Below are positions 20,831-30,219 of a DNA stretch of 64,000 bases, piece by piece. Made by a program: the position numbers and the translations under genes. Below the pieces are notes generated by a model. That model had not been told where the DNA came from, ran no database searches, and saw only the letters and a list, made by a program, of their open reading frames with translations. Numbering within the stretch: position 1 is the stretch's first letter; every line of letters begins with the position of its first letter. This DNA comes from an uncultured Cyclobacteriaceae bacterium (GTDB lineage Bacteria > Bacteroidota > Bacteroidia > Cytophagales > Cyclobacteriaceae), in contig CALSPM010000004.1 in the NCBI GenBank assembly GCA_943788235.1, forward strand, positions 102,593 through 166,592. Direction: 5' to 3'.

Positions 20831-21430
20831 TTACTTGCCCTTATAAGGTTCTAATGTTTGTTTTTTTGTATCAATCTTAGTGCATCGCTTCATACCCATC
20901 AGTCCATATTTTTTTCCATTTTCTCGGATGACGAAATTAGCTCTGATTTTACCATCTCTGCGCCAAACTTTCTGTGAACCTAAGGCCTGACCATTGACAT
21001 AGTTTCGATCTTGCAATGGTGAGCCATCTTGATACCATTCCTTATGATTACCCACGCTCATGCCATTTTTAAAATGATATTCAAATTTAAGTGAACCATC
21101 GGGATACCAACCTAAATGGATTCCATGCTTTCTGCCGTGAAGGTAGGGTCGATGGTGTCTTTTTGTGCCGTCGCCGTAATAGCCTAACATATCACCCTCT
21201 TGTAATCCTTCATAAAAAGGGGTCTTATTTAGAAGTACATTATTTTCATCTGTTTGAACGACATAACCTGAAAATAACGCATCGTGATAGCGTCGCTTAC
21301 CCTTTTTATCCCAACTCAAGCTCAAGTCCTTTTTATCAATTTCTATTTTGGGAATTTTAGGCCCAAATACAGATCCTATCTCGCAGCTTGAAAAGGTGAT
21401 TAAAATGATTATAAGATACCTAAACTTCAT
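20831..21430 (-). CDS. MORN-like (YwqK-type) repeat lipoprotein
   Basis: From the ATG at 21428-21430 (MKFRYLIIILITFSSC) it has a lipoprotein signal; the ORF extends 19 codons further but without a signal. Residues about 60-180 are MORN-like repeats: GLQEGDMLGYYGDGT, GRKHGIHLGWYPDGS, GMSVGNHKEWYQDGS, GQALGSQKVWRRDGK. NCBI-type annotation would call it a YwqK-family antitoxin, but nothing here supports a toxin-antitoxin role. First gene of a pair with the SCO-like gene. Confidence 0.8.
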   Translation of the reverse strand: MKFRYLIIILITFSSCEIGSVFGPKIPKIEIDKKDLSLSWDKKGKRRYHDALFSGYVVQTDENNVLLNKTPFYEGLQEGDMLGYYGDGTKRHHRPYLHGRKHGIHLGWYPDGSLKFEYHFKNGMSVGNHKEWYQDGSPLQDRNYVNGQALGSQKVWRRDGKIRANFVIRENGKKYGLMGMKRCTKIDTKKQTLEPYKGK

Positions 21431-21609
21431 GATTACAAAATTAGCCAAATTATTATTTACAAATATTTTTTTTAAAATTAGGCACACATTGAGGGTTGAA
21501 GAACTGACTTACTTCAAATTTTAATTACTTATCTTTATAAGAAATGTGACACCCTTTTAATTATAATTTTTCCTAGATAATATGTTTAAAACAACAAATA
21601 AGTCATGCT

Positions 21610-22572
21610 GTGTTCCTTTATAAATTAATCCTTAGTCTATTTTTTTTACTCATCATGATCTATTTACCTGTAGTCAATACTCATTTGGAAAATTATGAGG
21701 AAACTGTTCTTGGAGATCAGAAAACTATAAAAATGCGAGCGATTGCTCCAGGTAATTTCACTATGGGCAGTATGGGTGAAGAGTTTCAAAATAAAGGAGT
21801 CCAAAACCCACAACATGAGGTTTATGTAGATGCGTTTTGGATGAGCGAGAAGGAAATCTCATGGGAAATTTATCAAGAATTTTTATATAGAGAAAAAGAT
21901 CATATCAAGGCAGATGATTATGGTGATTTATTATTAGAGATTGATGGTCTTTCGGCCGCTACCATGCCTTATGTTAATTTTAATGTAACAAATCATCCTG
22001 TTATTGACGTGACACAATATGCAGCTTCTATGTTCTGTAAATGGCTTTCTGCAAAAACAGGGAGGTTCTATCGATTACCCACCGAGGCAGAATGGGAATA
22101 TGCCTGTCGTGCAGGAACCACAGCCTCTTATTCTTTTGACTCAAATTTAATAGATGAATATGCCTGGTATGCAGATAATAGTCAGGGTACTTTTCATCCA
22201 AGTGGTTTAAAAAAGCCGAATTCATTTGGGTTATATGACATGCATGGCAACGTGGCTGAATGGGTGTTGGATCATTATGATCCCAAAGGGTATGATATTG
22301 CATCAGATAGTGGTCATTTTTTTTTAAGAAAGGAGAGCCTTTACCCGAGAGTATTTAGAGGCGGGTCATGGCGAGATCCCAAAGAAGCTCTTCGTTCTTC
22401 GGAAAGAAATTACTCAAGTCCAAAATTAAAGCAGCGAGATCCTCAATTACCTAAAAGCTTGTGGTGGCATACCGATGCCCCTCACATCGGCTTTAGAGTG
22501 GTGAGATCAAATAAAATTTTAAATTTAGATGAAATGAATTTATTTTGGGGTAAACCCATTCAAGAATATTAA
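21610..22572 (+). CDS. SUMF1/formylglycine-enzyme-fold protein, probably non-catalytic
   Basis: 320 residues from a GTG start at 21610; no in-frame ATG lies upstream. N-terminal membrane or signal segment. SUMF1 motifs follow: PGNFTMGSMGEE, HEVYVDAFWMSEKEISW, RLPTEAEWEYACRAG, MHGNVAEWVLDHY, RVFRGGSWRDP and HIGFRVVRS. The active-site cysteines that follow GGSW in true formylglycine-generating enzymes are absent (RDPKEALRSSERNYSS), so it is likely a binding or structural member. It starts an apparent operon, 11 bp before the oxidoreductase. Confidence 0.85.
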   Translation: MFLYKLILSLFFLLIMIYLPVVNTHLENYEETVLGDQKTIKMRAIAPGNFTMGSMGEEFQNKGVQNPQHEVYVDAFWMSEKEISWEIYQEFLYREKDHIKADDYGDLLLEIDGLSAATMPYVNFNVTNHPVIDVTQYAASMFCKWLSAKTGRFYRLPTEAEWEYACRAGTTASYSFDSNLIDEYAWYADNSQGTFHPSGLKKPNSFGLYDMHGNVAEWVLDHYDPKGYDIASDSGHFFLRKESLYPRVFRGGSWRDPKEALRSSERNYSSPKLKQRDPQLPKSLWWHTDAPHIGFRVVRSNKILNLDEMNLFWGKPIQEY

Positions 22573-22583
22573 CACAGAATAGA

Positions 22584-23915
22584 ATGAAGAGAGAACAGAC
22601 AAACGAAGCAAGAAGGAAATTTTTAAGAAAAACTGCGGCTTATTCAGGGGCAGGCTTATTAGCCTCAGCGCTACCTACTCAGGCCCATGCCTATGTGGAA
22701 GGTGCAGGTGAAATCAGCGTTGCATTGGTGGGTTGTGGGGGTAGAGGAACGGGTGCTGCCGCACAAGCTATACAAGCAGATCCTGCAGTAAGGTTGGTGG
22801 CCATGGCAGATGTTTTTGAAGATCAGTTGCAAAATAGTTTCAAAGGATTGTCTATAAAACTTGCTGATTCTGGTCAAATTAAAGTAAGTTCAGAAACTAT
22901 GTTTGTTGGATTTGATGCTTATAAAAAGGCTATTGATATGGCAGACGTTGTTATTTTGACTACACCTCCAGGGTTTAGGCCTGTGCATTTCGAATATGCG
23001 GTCAATCAAGATAAACATGTTTTTATGGAGAAACCTTTGGCAACAGATGTGGTAGGTATAAAGAGAATATTAGCTGCAGGAAAATTAGCCAAGAAAAAAA
23101 AATTAAATGTGGTTGTCGGTCTTCAGCGACATTATCAAAAAAATTATTTGACGATATATGAATTGGTGCAAAAAGGAAAAATAGGTGATATTGTCTCTGG
23201 CCAAGTATATTGGAATAGCCCAGGTGTATGGGTACGGAAAAGGCAATATCAGCAAACAGAACTAGAATATCAGATGCGTAATTGGTATTATTTTAATTGG
23301 GTTTGTGGGGATCATATCTTGGAGCAACACATACATAACATAGACGTAGCCAATTGGTTTATTGGATCGACCCCTTTGAGTGCACAAGGAATGGGTGGCC
23401 GAGAAACGAGAAAAGGGAGAGATCATGGACATATTTTTGATCACCATTTCGTAGAGTTCACTTATCCTGCAGGTCAAATAATATCTAGCCAATGTAGGCA
23501 TCAAAGAGGATGTATGAACCGGGTGGAAGAAGTTTTTCAAGGGACTAAGGGGCATTTGCGGATAAATAGTGAAAATTTTGCTTCAATGAATTCAAATAAT
23601 GGAAAATCAATTTATCAACATGTAGATCAAGGCGATGTGAATCCTTATCAGCAAGAGCATAATTTATTATTTACAGCGATTAAATCAGGGACGTATCAGT
23701 TTGATGATGTTCCTAATGGAGCCAACAGTACCATGACCGCTATACTAGGAAGAATGGCTACTTATTCAGGTCAAGTTTTGACTTGGGACCAAGCTATGGC
23801 ATCAGACCTTAAATTGGTGCCAGATTTAAACTCATTTAATGACCCAGCCCCAGTAGTCCCCAATGCAGAAGGTCACTATCCTGTACCTATTCCAGGCGTA
23901 ACTAAATTCATTTAA
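22584..23915 (+). CDS. Gfo/Idh/MocA-family oxidoreductase, Tat-exported
   Basis: 443 residues. Tat-like signal (ARRKFLRKTAAYSG) ending at about ALPTQAHA. Rossmann motif VALVGCGGRGTGAA, the conserved MEKPLATD (Lys of EKP), then the C-terminal substrate domain with NWYYFNWVCGDHILEQHIHNIDVANW. These enzymes oxidise or reduce sugars and polyols with tightly bound NAD(P). Gene order with an isomerase-like gene 12 bp downstream suggests sugar-derivative catabolism in the periplasm. Substrate unknown. Confidence 0.9.
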   Translation: MKREQTNEARRKFLRKTAAYSGAGLLASALPTQAHAYVEGAGEISVALVGCGGRGTGAAAQAIQADPAVRLVAMADVFEDQLQNSFKGLSIKLADSGQIKVSSETMFVGFDAYKKAIDMADVVILTTPPGFRPVHFEYAVNQDKHVFMEKPLATDVVGIKRILAAGKLAKKKKLNVVVGLQRHYQKNYLTIYELVQKGKIGDIVSGQVYWNSPGVWVRKRQYQQTELEYQMRNWYYFNWVCGDHILEQHIHNIDVANWFIGSTPLSAQGMGGRETRKGRDHGHIFDHHFVEFTYPAGQIISSQCRHQRGCMNRVEEVFQGTKGHLRINSENFASMNSNNGKSIYQHVDQGDVNPYQQEHNLLFTAIKSGTYQFDDVPNGANSTMTAILGRMATYSGQVLTWDQAMASDLKLVPDLNSFNDPAPVVPNAEGHYPVPIPGVTKFI

Positions 23916-23927
23916 AATATTTCTAAA

Positions 23928-24848
23928 ATGTCAAGAAGAACATTCTTAAAAAATGGCATAGCGGCAGCTGCATTGCCTTTATTTGGTTTTCAGTCTTTTG
24001 ATACAGATCATTTGGAGGGTGTAGATAATTTAAGGTTTAACCTTAATTATGCCCCGCATTTCGGAATGTTCAAATCACATGCAGGTGAAGATTTGATGTC
24101 TCAATTGGATTTTATGGCTGAGTCTGGATTTAAATCTTTTGAAGACAATGAAATGCGAATGCGTCCTAAGGCTACCCAAAATCAAATAGCGGAGACTCTG
24201 ATAAAAAATGGAATGACTATGGGTGTATTCGTTGGTCATAAAATTTATTGGGATCGACCCAATCTTACGAGTGGCAATACAGATCTAAGAGATGAGTTTT
24301 TGGCAGATATTAGGTCCTCGATTGAGGTAGCTAAGCGAGTAAATGCTAAATGGATGACCGTAGTGCCCGGTTATGTTGATTTGCAACTTCAAAAAGGATA
24401 TCAAACGGCCCACCTTATTGAAGCACTACGCAGAGCTTGTGATCTACTAGAGCCCGAGGGCTTGATAATGGTATTGGAGCCGCTTAATCCTCGTGATCAT
24501 GCGGGTCAATTTCTTTCCAAAATTCCGCAAGCCTATGAGATTTGTCGGGCTGTTGACAGTCCATCGTGTAAGATTTTATTTGATATTTATCATCAGCAAA
24601 TCACTGAAGGTAATATCATTCCGAATATTGACAATTCATGGTCTGAAATTGCTTATTTTCAGATTGGAGATAATCCTGGTCGTAACGAACCGACCACAGG
24701 AGAGTTAAACTATCAAAACATTTTTGAGCACATTCATGCCAAAGGATATCAGGGAACCCTTGGAATGGAGCATGGCAATTCCGAGGGAGGAAAACTGGGA
24801 GAATTAGCCGTGATAGCTGCTTATCGTAAAGTTGATAATTTCCTTTAA
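23928..24848 (+). CDS. Hydroxypyruvate-isomerase-like TIM barrel protein, Tat-exported
   Basis: 306 residues. Signal SRRTFLKNGIAAAALPLFG is Tat-like. TIM-barrel (AP endonuclease 2/Hyi family) motifs: VVPGYVD, LEPLNPRDH, FDIYHQQITEGNII, QIGDNPGRNEPTTGELNY and GTLGMEHGNS, with the metal-binding Glu, Asp and His residues of the family. Likely a sugar-acid or keto-sugar isomerase paired with the preceding oxidoreductase. Substrate not known. Confidence 0.9.
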   Translation: MSRRTFLKNGIAAAALPLFGFQSFDTDHLEGVDNLRFNLNYAPHFGMFKSHAGEDLMSQLDFMAESGFKSFEDNEMRMRPKATQNQIAETLIKNGMTMGVFVGHKIYWDRPNLTSGNTDLRDEFLADIRSSIEVAKRVNAKWMTVVPGYVDLQLQKGYQTAHLIEALRRACDLLEPEGLIMVLEPLNPRDHAGQFLSKIPQAYEICRAVDSPSCKILFDIYHQQITEGNIIPNIDNSWSEIAYFQIGDNPGRNEPTTGELNYQNIFEHIHAKGYQGTLGMEHGNSEGGKLGELAVIAAYRKVDNFL

Positions 24849-24890
24849 TCTCTGACTAACCTTCCTTCTTAGCAGGTTATCTTTGCTGTT

Positions 24891-25922
24891 ATGAATAAAA
24901 TCACAGCGGCTGATCTTTGGGAGGCCAAAAAAGACTGTGTTATTTTAGATGTACGCTCACCTGGGGAATTCCTTAAAGGACATATTCCAAGCGCATCTAA
25001 TCTGCCTGTTTTTTCTGATCAGGAGAGAGTACGAGTGGGAACGCTTTACAAACACACGAGTAGGGAAGTGGCATTTCTTGAAGGTTTAGATTTTATAGGT
25101 CCAAAACTAAGATTTTTCATAGAGGAGGCGACACGATTGGCTCCTGATAAAAAAATATTGATTCATTGCTGGAGAGGAGGATTGCGCAGTCAAAGTATGG
25201 CCGTCTTACTGGAAGCCGCTGGTTTTTCATGTCAATTATTGGAAGGCGGATACAAATCCTACCGTACGCATTGCCGGGAGGTTCTCATGGATCAAGATGC
25301 CCATCTGATCTTGGTAGGGGGCAAAACAGGGAGTGGTAAAACGGTCATATTGAATGAACTAATGGATCTCCAAGAACAGGTCATTGACTTAGAGGGTCTT
25401 GCACATCACAAAGGTTCTGTTTTTGGTATGTTGGGACAAGAACCACAACCAACCAAAGAGCAGTTTGAGAATAATCTTTACGAATGTTTTGCTTCTTTCG
25501 ATCTTAAAAAACGTATTTGGCTTGAAAGTGAGAGCCAATCTATCGGACAAGCTTTTATTCCCGACGCCATGTTCAAAAAATTCCGAAACTCACCCATATT
25601 TGTGATAGAGCGCACCTTTGATCAGCGAGTGCATCGTCTTGTCGATGATTATGGGCGATTTCAAAAAAAAGATTTGGCTCACGCCTTTAAAAAGATCGAG
25701 AAAAGATTGGGGGGACAGCATCTTAAGGCGGCTTTAGAAGCGATTAAGGTTGGTGATGGTGCAGAAGCCTGTGCCATTGCGCTGAGTTATTATGATAAGG
25801 CTTATGATAGGTCTACCATAGAAAATGGCTTTACCTTGGCGACTTCGATCAGCACGATACAAATGACAGATCACCAAATTGCTCAAAAACTGATACTTAC
25901 TGCTAAAAAAAATGGATTATAA
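24891..25922 (+). CDS. mnmH: tRNA 2-selenouridine synthase
   Basis: 343 residues, two domains. An N-terminal rhodanese domain has the active Cys 93 in HCWRGGLRS. A C-terminal P-loop domain has GGKTGSGKT (about residues 143-151). The enzyme replaces sulphur by selenium in wobble 2-thiouridine of tRNA through a geranylated intermediate, using selenophosphate. It overlaps selD by 11 bp, which supplies that selenophosphate. Also known as selU. Confidence 0.95.
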   Translation: MNKITAADLWEAKKDCVILDVRSPGEFLKGHIPSASNLPVFSDQERVRVGTLYKHTSREVAFLEGLDFIGPKLRFFIEEATRLAPDKKILIHCWRGGLRSQSMAVLLEAAGFSCQLLEGGYKSYRTHCREVLMDQDAHLILVGGKTGSGKTVILNELMDLQEQVIDLEGLAHHKGSVFGMLGQEPQPTKEQFENNLYECFASFDLKKRIWLESESQSIGQAFIPDAMFKKFRNSPIFVIERTFDQRVHRLVDDYGRFQKKDLAHAFKKIEKRLGGQHLKAALEAIKVGDGAEACAIALSYYDKAYDRSTIENGFTLATSISTIQMTDHQIAQKLILTAKKNGL

Positions 25923-26937
25923 ATTAACGAAATACAGTCATGGTGCCGGCTGTGGTTGTAAAATAGCCCCTCAAGTATTGGATGATATATTAGGGCAAAA
26001 TAGAGAGAACCTTTTCCCTGATTTATTAGTTGGAAATCAAGACAAGGATGATGCTGCAGTATTTGATTTAGGTGATGGTACGGCGGTAATTAGTACGACA
26101 GACTTTTTTATGCCCATCGTAGATGACCCCTATAATTTTGGAAGAATTGCAGCGGTAAATGCAATAAGTGATATTTATGCCATGGGGGGTAATCCTATGA
26201 TGGCAATAGCCATTTTGGGATGGCCCATCAATGAAATACCGACTGCTGTTGCCCATCAAGTCATTGAAGGAGCGCGATTTGTCTGTAAGCAAGCACACAT
26301 TCCTTTGGCAGGAGGGCATAGCATAGATAGTATTGAGCCTATTTTTGGTTTAGCCGTGACAGGTAAAGTAGCGGTTAAAAACTTAAAAAAGAACAAAGGG
26401 GCAAGGCCTGGAGATGTACTCTTTTTAACCAAGCCCCTAGGGGTTGGCATCATTACGACTGCTCTTAAAAAAAATCTATTGATCGAAGAAGGTGCCAAAT
26501 TGGCCCTGGCTTCCATGACTCAACTCAATGATGTTGGGACCTTGTTGGCCACATTAAAGGGTGTTCATGCCATGACCGATGTGACGGGATTTGGTTTGCT
26601 GGGTCATTTAATCGAGATGTGTGAGGCATCAGAGACCAGTGCAGAAATTAATTTTGAAGCAATACCTCAATTGCCGTATCTACAATCTTATCTCGACCAA
26701 GGATCCTATCCTGGTGGAACGACTAGAAATTGGGAGAGTTATGGTGAGAAAGTTGATTTAAAAAATAAAAATCACCGGCTCATTTTAGCTGATCCGCAGA
26801 CCAGCGGTGGACTTTTGGTCGCGGTAGCTCCTGAAAGCACAATTGATTTTTTAAAGTTGGTCAAAACCGTGGGTTTAGAACTGGCGGCTATAGGTAATAT
26901 GCAACAGGGAAAGTCAAAAAGGGTATATGTGAAGTAA
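25912..26937 (+). CDS. selD: Selenophosphate synthase (Cys form)
   Basis: 341 residues. Makes selenophosphate from selenide and ATP. The N-terminal catalytic segment YSHGAGCGCKIAP has Cys (residue 14) where some species have selenocysteine, and Lys 17. Later TTDFFMPIVDD, GGHSIDS, MTDVTGFGLLGH and DPQTSGGLL are all standard SelD blocks. Translation is probably coupled to mnmH, whose 3' end it overlaps. Its use here is tRNA selenation; nothing in the window calls for selenocysteine. Confidence 0.95.
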   Translation: MDYKLTKYSHGAGCGCKIAPQVLDDILGQNRENLFPDLLVGNQDKDDAAVFDLGDGTAVISTTDFFMPIVDDPYNFGRIAAVNAISDIYAMGGNPMMAIAILGWPINEIPTAVAHQVIEGARFVCKQAHIPLAGGHSIDSIEPIFGLAVTGKVAVKNLKKNKGARPGDVLFLTKPLGVGIITTALKKNLLIEEGAKLALASMTQLNDVGTLLATLKGVHAMTDVTGFGLLGHLIEMCEASETSAEINFEAIPQLPYLQSYLDQGSYPGGTTRNWESYGEKVDLKNKNHRLILADPQTSGGLLVAVAPESTIDFLKLVKTVGLELAAIGNMQQGKSKRVYVK

Positions 26938-27140
26938 TGGATCATTCCATCTCTTTTTTTAGAGGATTTTTTATAACTTTCCTTCTAAATCCAAATTTGT
27001 TCTATGGTATCATTTCTGGTGGCCACCTTTTTGAAAGATTCAGGTATTCATACACCTTGGAGTTTTGTCAATCCACTTTTTTCAATTCTAGATTTCTAAG
27101 GAATCCTGCGAACCCCTTAAACGACCATCTGGATGAAACC

Positions 27141-27606
27141 CTAGGCATTTAAAACGGTCAAGACGCGATCAGGCGTAAAAGGTAAATGTCTTAAGTGCTA
27201 ACCTGTCAGTTTTAGAAGAGCATTGATAATTGCACCGGCCACCATGGGTGTAGCGGTTTCACCGACTCCTTCTGGCTTTTCGCTGGAAGGGATGAATGCA
27301 GTTTCAATGCTCTCATGAACCTCTTGCATGCTCAACAAAGAATAATATTGAAAATTGGATTGCTGTATTTGTCCATTCACAATGGTTATTTGAGTACGCT
27401 GCTCATGCCCATGATGATGCCCCTTCCATTTGGGCCTTGACGTTATCGGGTTAAATGATTATACCCGCATCTAAGGCAATCCAGAAATGATGTACTTTAA
27501 TGGCGCCGGTATTTCAATCAAGGGATATTTCGCAAATTCCGGTACCGCTCGAACCATGGTCGACCTCACAAGATGTTTTATTGATGTTCAGTGTATACTT
27601 AGGCAT
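27141..27606 (-). pseudogene. Deletion-fused remnant of a molybdenum hydroxylase operon (small and large subunits)
   Basis: It begins MPKYTLNINKTSCEVD, the N-terminus of the 2Fe-2S small subunit of isoquinoline 1-oxidoreductase/aldehyde oxidase types. It passes directly into the C-terminal part of the molybdopterin subunit (GTGICEISLD, NTGAIKVHHFWIALDAGII, QIQQSNFQYY, PEGVGETATPMVAGAI, HLRHLPFTPDRVL). In-frame stops occur after ISLD, after AGIII and after LLKLTG, and a frameshift lies near 27430. So most of both subunits, over 2 kb, has been lost and the rest is decaying. No function remains. Confidence 0.85.
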
Positions 27607-27941
27607 AGCAAAATATTTTCAATCAATTTATTAAATATATATGGCTATTGGTGACTGTATAGGTCAATTATTTTGAGTTATTCTAGGATCTGGTACGATC
27701 AATGGATGACTGGTGTGCGCTTTGGAATGTCAAGAAGTACAAGAATTTGAATCAATACTTTAGGGTAAATAAAAAGATAGGTTCATTCTTGGGAATCTAT
27801 TATTTTGGGCGCCATTAGCACTTTAATAATCACAAAAATGAGAGGAGTAAACATATATAAGTCTTATACTAGGATATGGTGAAAAATCTTCTTAAACAAC
27901 CAGAAGGGCTGAATTGGATATTAAAGGTGAGGAAAGAGAGA
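27607..27941. other. Intergenic, nothing recognised
   Basis: About 335 bp upstream of the molybdenum hydroxylase remnant and downstream of the acyltransferase. No ORF, hairpin or repeat seen. It may contain the unused promoter of the remnant. Confidence 0.5.
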
Positions 27942-28583
27942 TTATGAGGCTAATTTATTCAATTCATTCTGGTAAATGGCCTCAAGTTTGACCTTCAAGG
28001 TATCCACATCTAGGTCCTTTGGAGAAAAGGGGTCTAATATGTTATATTTTAAATGATTTCCTAGTTTTAGAGGAAACTTACCTTTTTCAAAAATTTGATA
28101 GTTATTGTGTACTACAAAGGGGACGATAAGTGCCTCAGGCATGGCATCTATCAATGCTTTGAGACCCCCCATTTTAAATGAACTTAGGCGGGCACTATTG
28201 CTCCGAGTTCCTTCAGGAAAAATAACAACGGCATGATTTGTTTTACTCATTTGATGGCCATATTGAGATATCTGAGTAATAGCAGTGTTTCCAGAACTCC
28301 TATCGATGAGCAAAGAGCCTCCTTTTCGCAGATTGAAGGAAATACTCGGAATACCATGACCCAGTTCTTTTTTTGAAATAAATTTGGCGTGCTGATGTCT
28401 GAAACACCAAATAAGTGGGGGTAAATCCATCATATTTTGATGATTAGACACGACGATAATGGATTGATCTGTTGGAATTTTCCCCGTGCCGATGATTTGA
28501 TGTCGAGTCAATAGCAGGCCTTGAATCAACATTAGCAATCTGTTCAGATAAATCACACTCCATCTATGTGCTTCATAACCCAT
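27942..28583 (-). CDS. 1-acylglycerol-3-phosphate acyltransferase (PlsC-like)
   Basis: 213 residues from the ATG. Acyltransferase motifs NHQNMMD (NHX4D), LIDRSSGNT and FPEGTRS; phosphatidic-acid synthesis at the inner membrane. The same frame continues upstream without a stop for about 40 codons and encodes a hydrophobic segment (FFFLLLSFFHLIQYF) with no ATG. The true start may therefore be a non-ATG codon near 28700, which would supply the usual N-terminal membrane helix. Confidence 0.85.
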   Translation of the reverse strand: MGYEAHRWSVIYLNRLLMLIQGLLLTRHQIIGTGKIPTDQSIIVVSNHQNMMDLPPLIWCFRHQHAKFISKKELGHGIPSISFNLRKGGSLLIDRSSGNTAITQISQYGHQMSKTNHAVVIFPEGTRSNSARLSSFKMGGLKALIDAMPEALIVPFVVHNNYQIFEKGKFPLKLGNHLKYNILDPFSPKDLDVDTLKVKLEAIYQNELNKLAS

Positions 28584-28855
28584 CAGATAATAGCAAAAGT
28601 ATTGGATGAGGTGAAAGAAGGATAAGAGCAGAAAGAAAAAACCGTAGTACAGAATACTAAGGAATATAGATTTTATTTTTTTGATAACTTTTTGTTCAAA
28701 ATTAAGGGTTTTTAAAAAACTAACCGAATATCATCCGTAATTAATATTGTCATGCTTCTTTTATGTAGAGATCAAAAATAATAGAATGTTTATGCGCTGA
28801 TGAATTTTTTACTATTAATTTTGAACAGAGTCATTGATAAAATAGTCTAAAATAG

Positions 28856-29947
28856 ATGTTAAAAACAGTCGCTTTATGCGCTAGCCTAGTTTTGTCACAG
28901 GTGGTTATAGCTCAATCTCTGATTGATAGGAAAGCATCGAAGAAGACAAAAAATTTATATCAAAATCTGAAGAGTTTTGCACAAAAAAATATTTTAATTG
29001 GTCATCAAGATGATATGGCATATGGCGTTAAATGGAAGGCAAAAAAAGGAAGATCAGATGTGAGAGAAACCGTAGGGTCCTATCCGGCCATACATGGATG
29101 GACCATTGATTTTTCAGAGAATGTTTACAATAATGATTCGATCAAGTATGACCAAATGAAACTTTGGGTGAGAGAAGTATATTCGAGAGGCGGCATCAAT
29201 GCTTTGTCCTGGCGTCCAACCTATCCAGATACTCAAAAAACTCCTTTCATATCTAATTTGGAGCCAGCTAATGTATTACCTGGAGCCTCCTTGCATCAGG
29301 AATACTTGACACTCCTGAATCAATTGGCTCTTTTTATTTCGCAGCTCAACATGCCGGTCATATTAAGGCTTTTTGATCAGCACAATGCTCGAGAGGTTTG
29401 GTGGGGAAACGGAACTGAAGCATCTCTCGTTTCCCTTTGGAGATTTACCGTTGATTATCTCAAAGAGGTGAAGAAGGTTCACAATATAATTTACGCTTAT
29501 TCACCCAATCGCTCTTTTATGGAGGAATCAAATATGGATAAAGATTATTTGTATGGTTATCCTGGAGATGATTATGTAGATGTTTTTGGATTGGTAAATT
29601 ATATTGAATTTGAGGATACAGAGGCCAAGCGTCAAATCGCATCAAATAAGTTTAAGAGTGACTTAATGTATATCGATCGTTTGGCCCAAAAAAACAATAA
29701 ATTAGCAGCAATTACTGAAACAGGTCAAAATGGACTTATGGATTCCCTCTGGTTTTCTCAAACTTTGTTAACCAGTTTTGAAGCCTTGAATCATGGAGCT
29801 TTGGGATGGGTAACATTGGGCCCGAACAAGGACAGCACACATTATTATATCCCTTTTGACGAACACCCTGCGGCAGTTGATTTTAGAGAATTCAGAAAAA
29901 ATCAACTCACTATTTTTGAAAATGATCTTGTTGAAATATATAAATGA
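28856..29947 (+). CDS. GH26-like protein lacking the catalytic acid/base
   Basis: 363 residues with a signal peptide ending VVIAQ. The fold matches glycoside hydrolase family 26 (beta-mannanases): GHQDDMAYGVKW, GGINALSWRP, PVILRLFDQHNAREVWWG, VSLWRFTVDYL, AYSPN, ITETG. The nucleophile Glu is present (residue 288). Where active GH26 enzymes have HE (acid/base Glu), this protein has Asp 174-Gln 175, and the preceding RP is RL. It may be a binding protein, or hydrolyse by another route. The ORF itself is intact. Confidence 0.8.
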   Translation: MLKTVALCASLVLSQVVIAQSLIDRKASKKTKNLYQNLKSFAQKNILIGHQDDMAYGVKWKAKKGRSDVRETVGSYPAIHGWTIDFSENVYNNDSIKYDQMKLWVREVYSRGGINALSWRPTYPDTQKTPFISNLEPANVLPGASLHQEYLTLLNQLALFISQLNMPVILRLFDQHNAREVWWGNGTEASLVSLWRFTVDYLKEVKKVHNIIYAYSPNRSFMEESNMDKDYLYGYPGDDYVDVFGLVNYIEFEDTEAKRQIASNKFKSDLMYIDRLAQKNNKLAAITETGQNGLMDSLWFSQTLLTSFEALNHGALGWVTLGPNKDSTHYYIPFDEHPAAVDFREFRKNQLTIFENDLVEIYK

Positions 29948-30219
29948 TGCCATCAGATAACAAACTAGAGAAAAAAATTTGAATGTAATGAGAGCCTCCA
30001 GATAAATGATGAATTTCATTGATCTTTATGAAAAGAGCATATGTATTCAAAATGAAATCAGTAATTTCAGAGGATTGGAATGAAAAGGTTAATATCAACT
30101 TTAATGAACTGGTTTTTGGAGCTCTAGTGAAGCAGTTTTTTTGCAATAATTACCGAAAACAAAAATTGGAGTAATAGGTTTAATCCTTTAAACCATTTAA
30201 TTTTAAGGGTTAGAATGAC

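Noticed and set aside
20831..21430. Toxin-antitoxin role for the YwqK-like protein
   Set aside because: It is a lipoprotein with MORN-like repeats next to an SCO protein, with no toxin gene nearby.
26937..27152. 71-codon ORF overlapping the selD stop
   Set aside because: Contradicted by the molybdenum hydroxylase remnant on the other strand at its 3' end, and no recognisable protein character.
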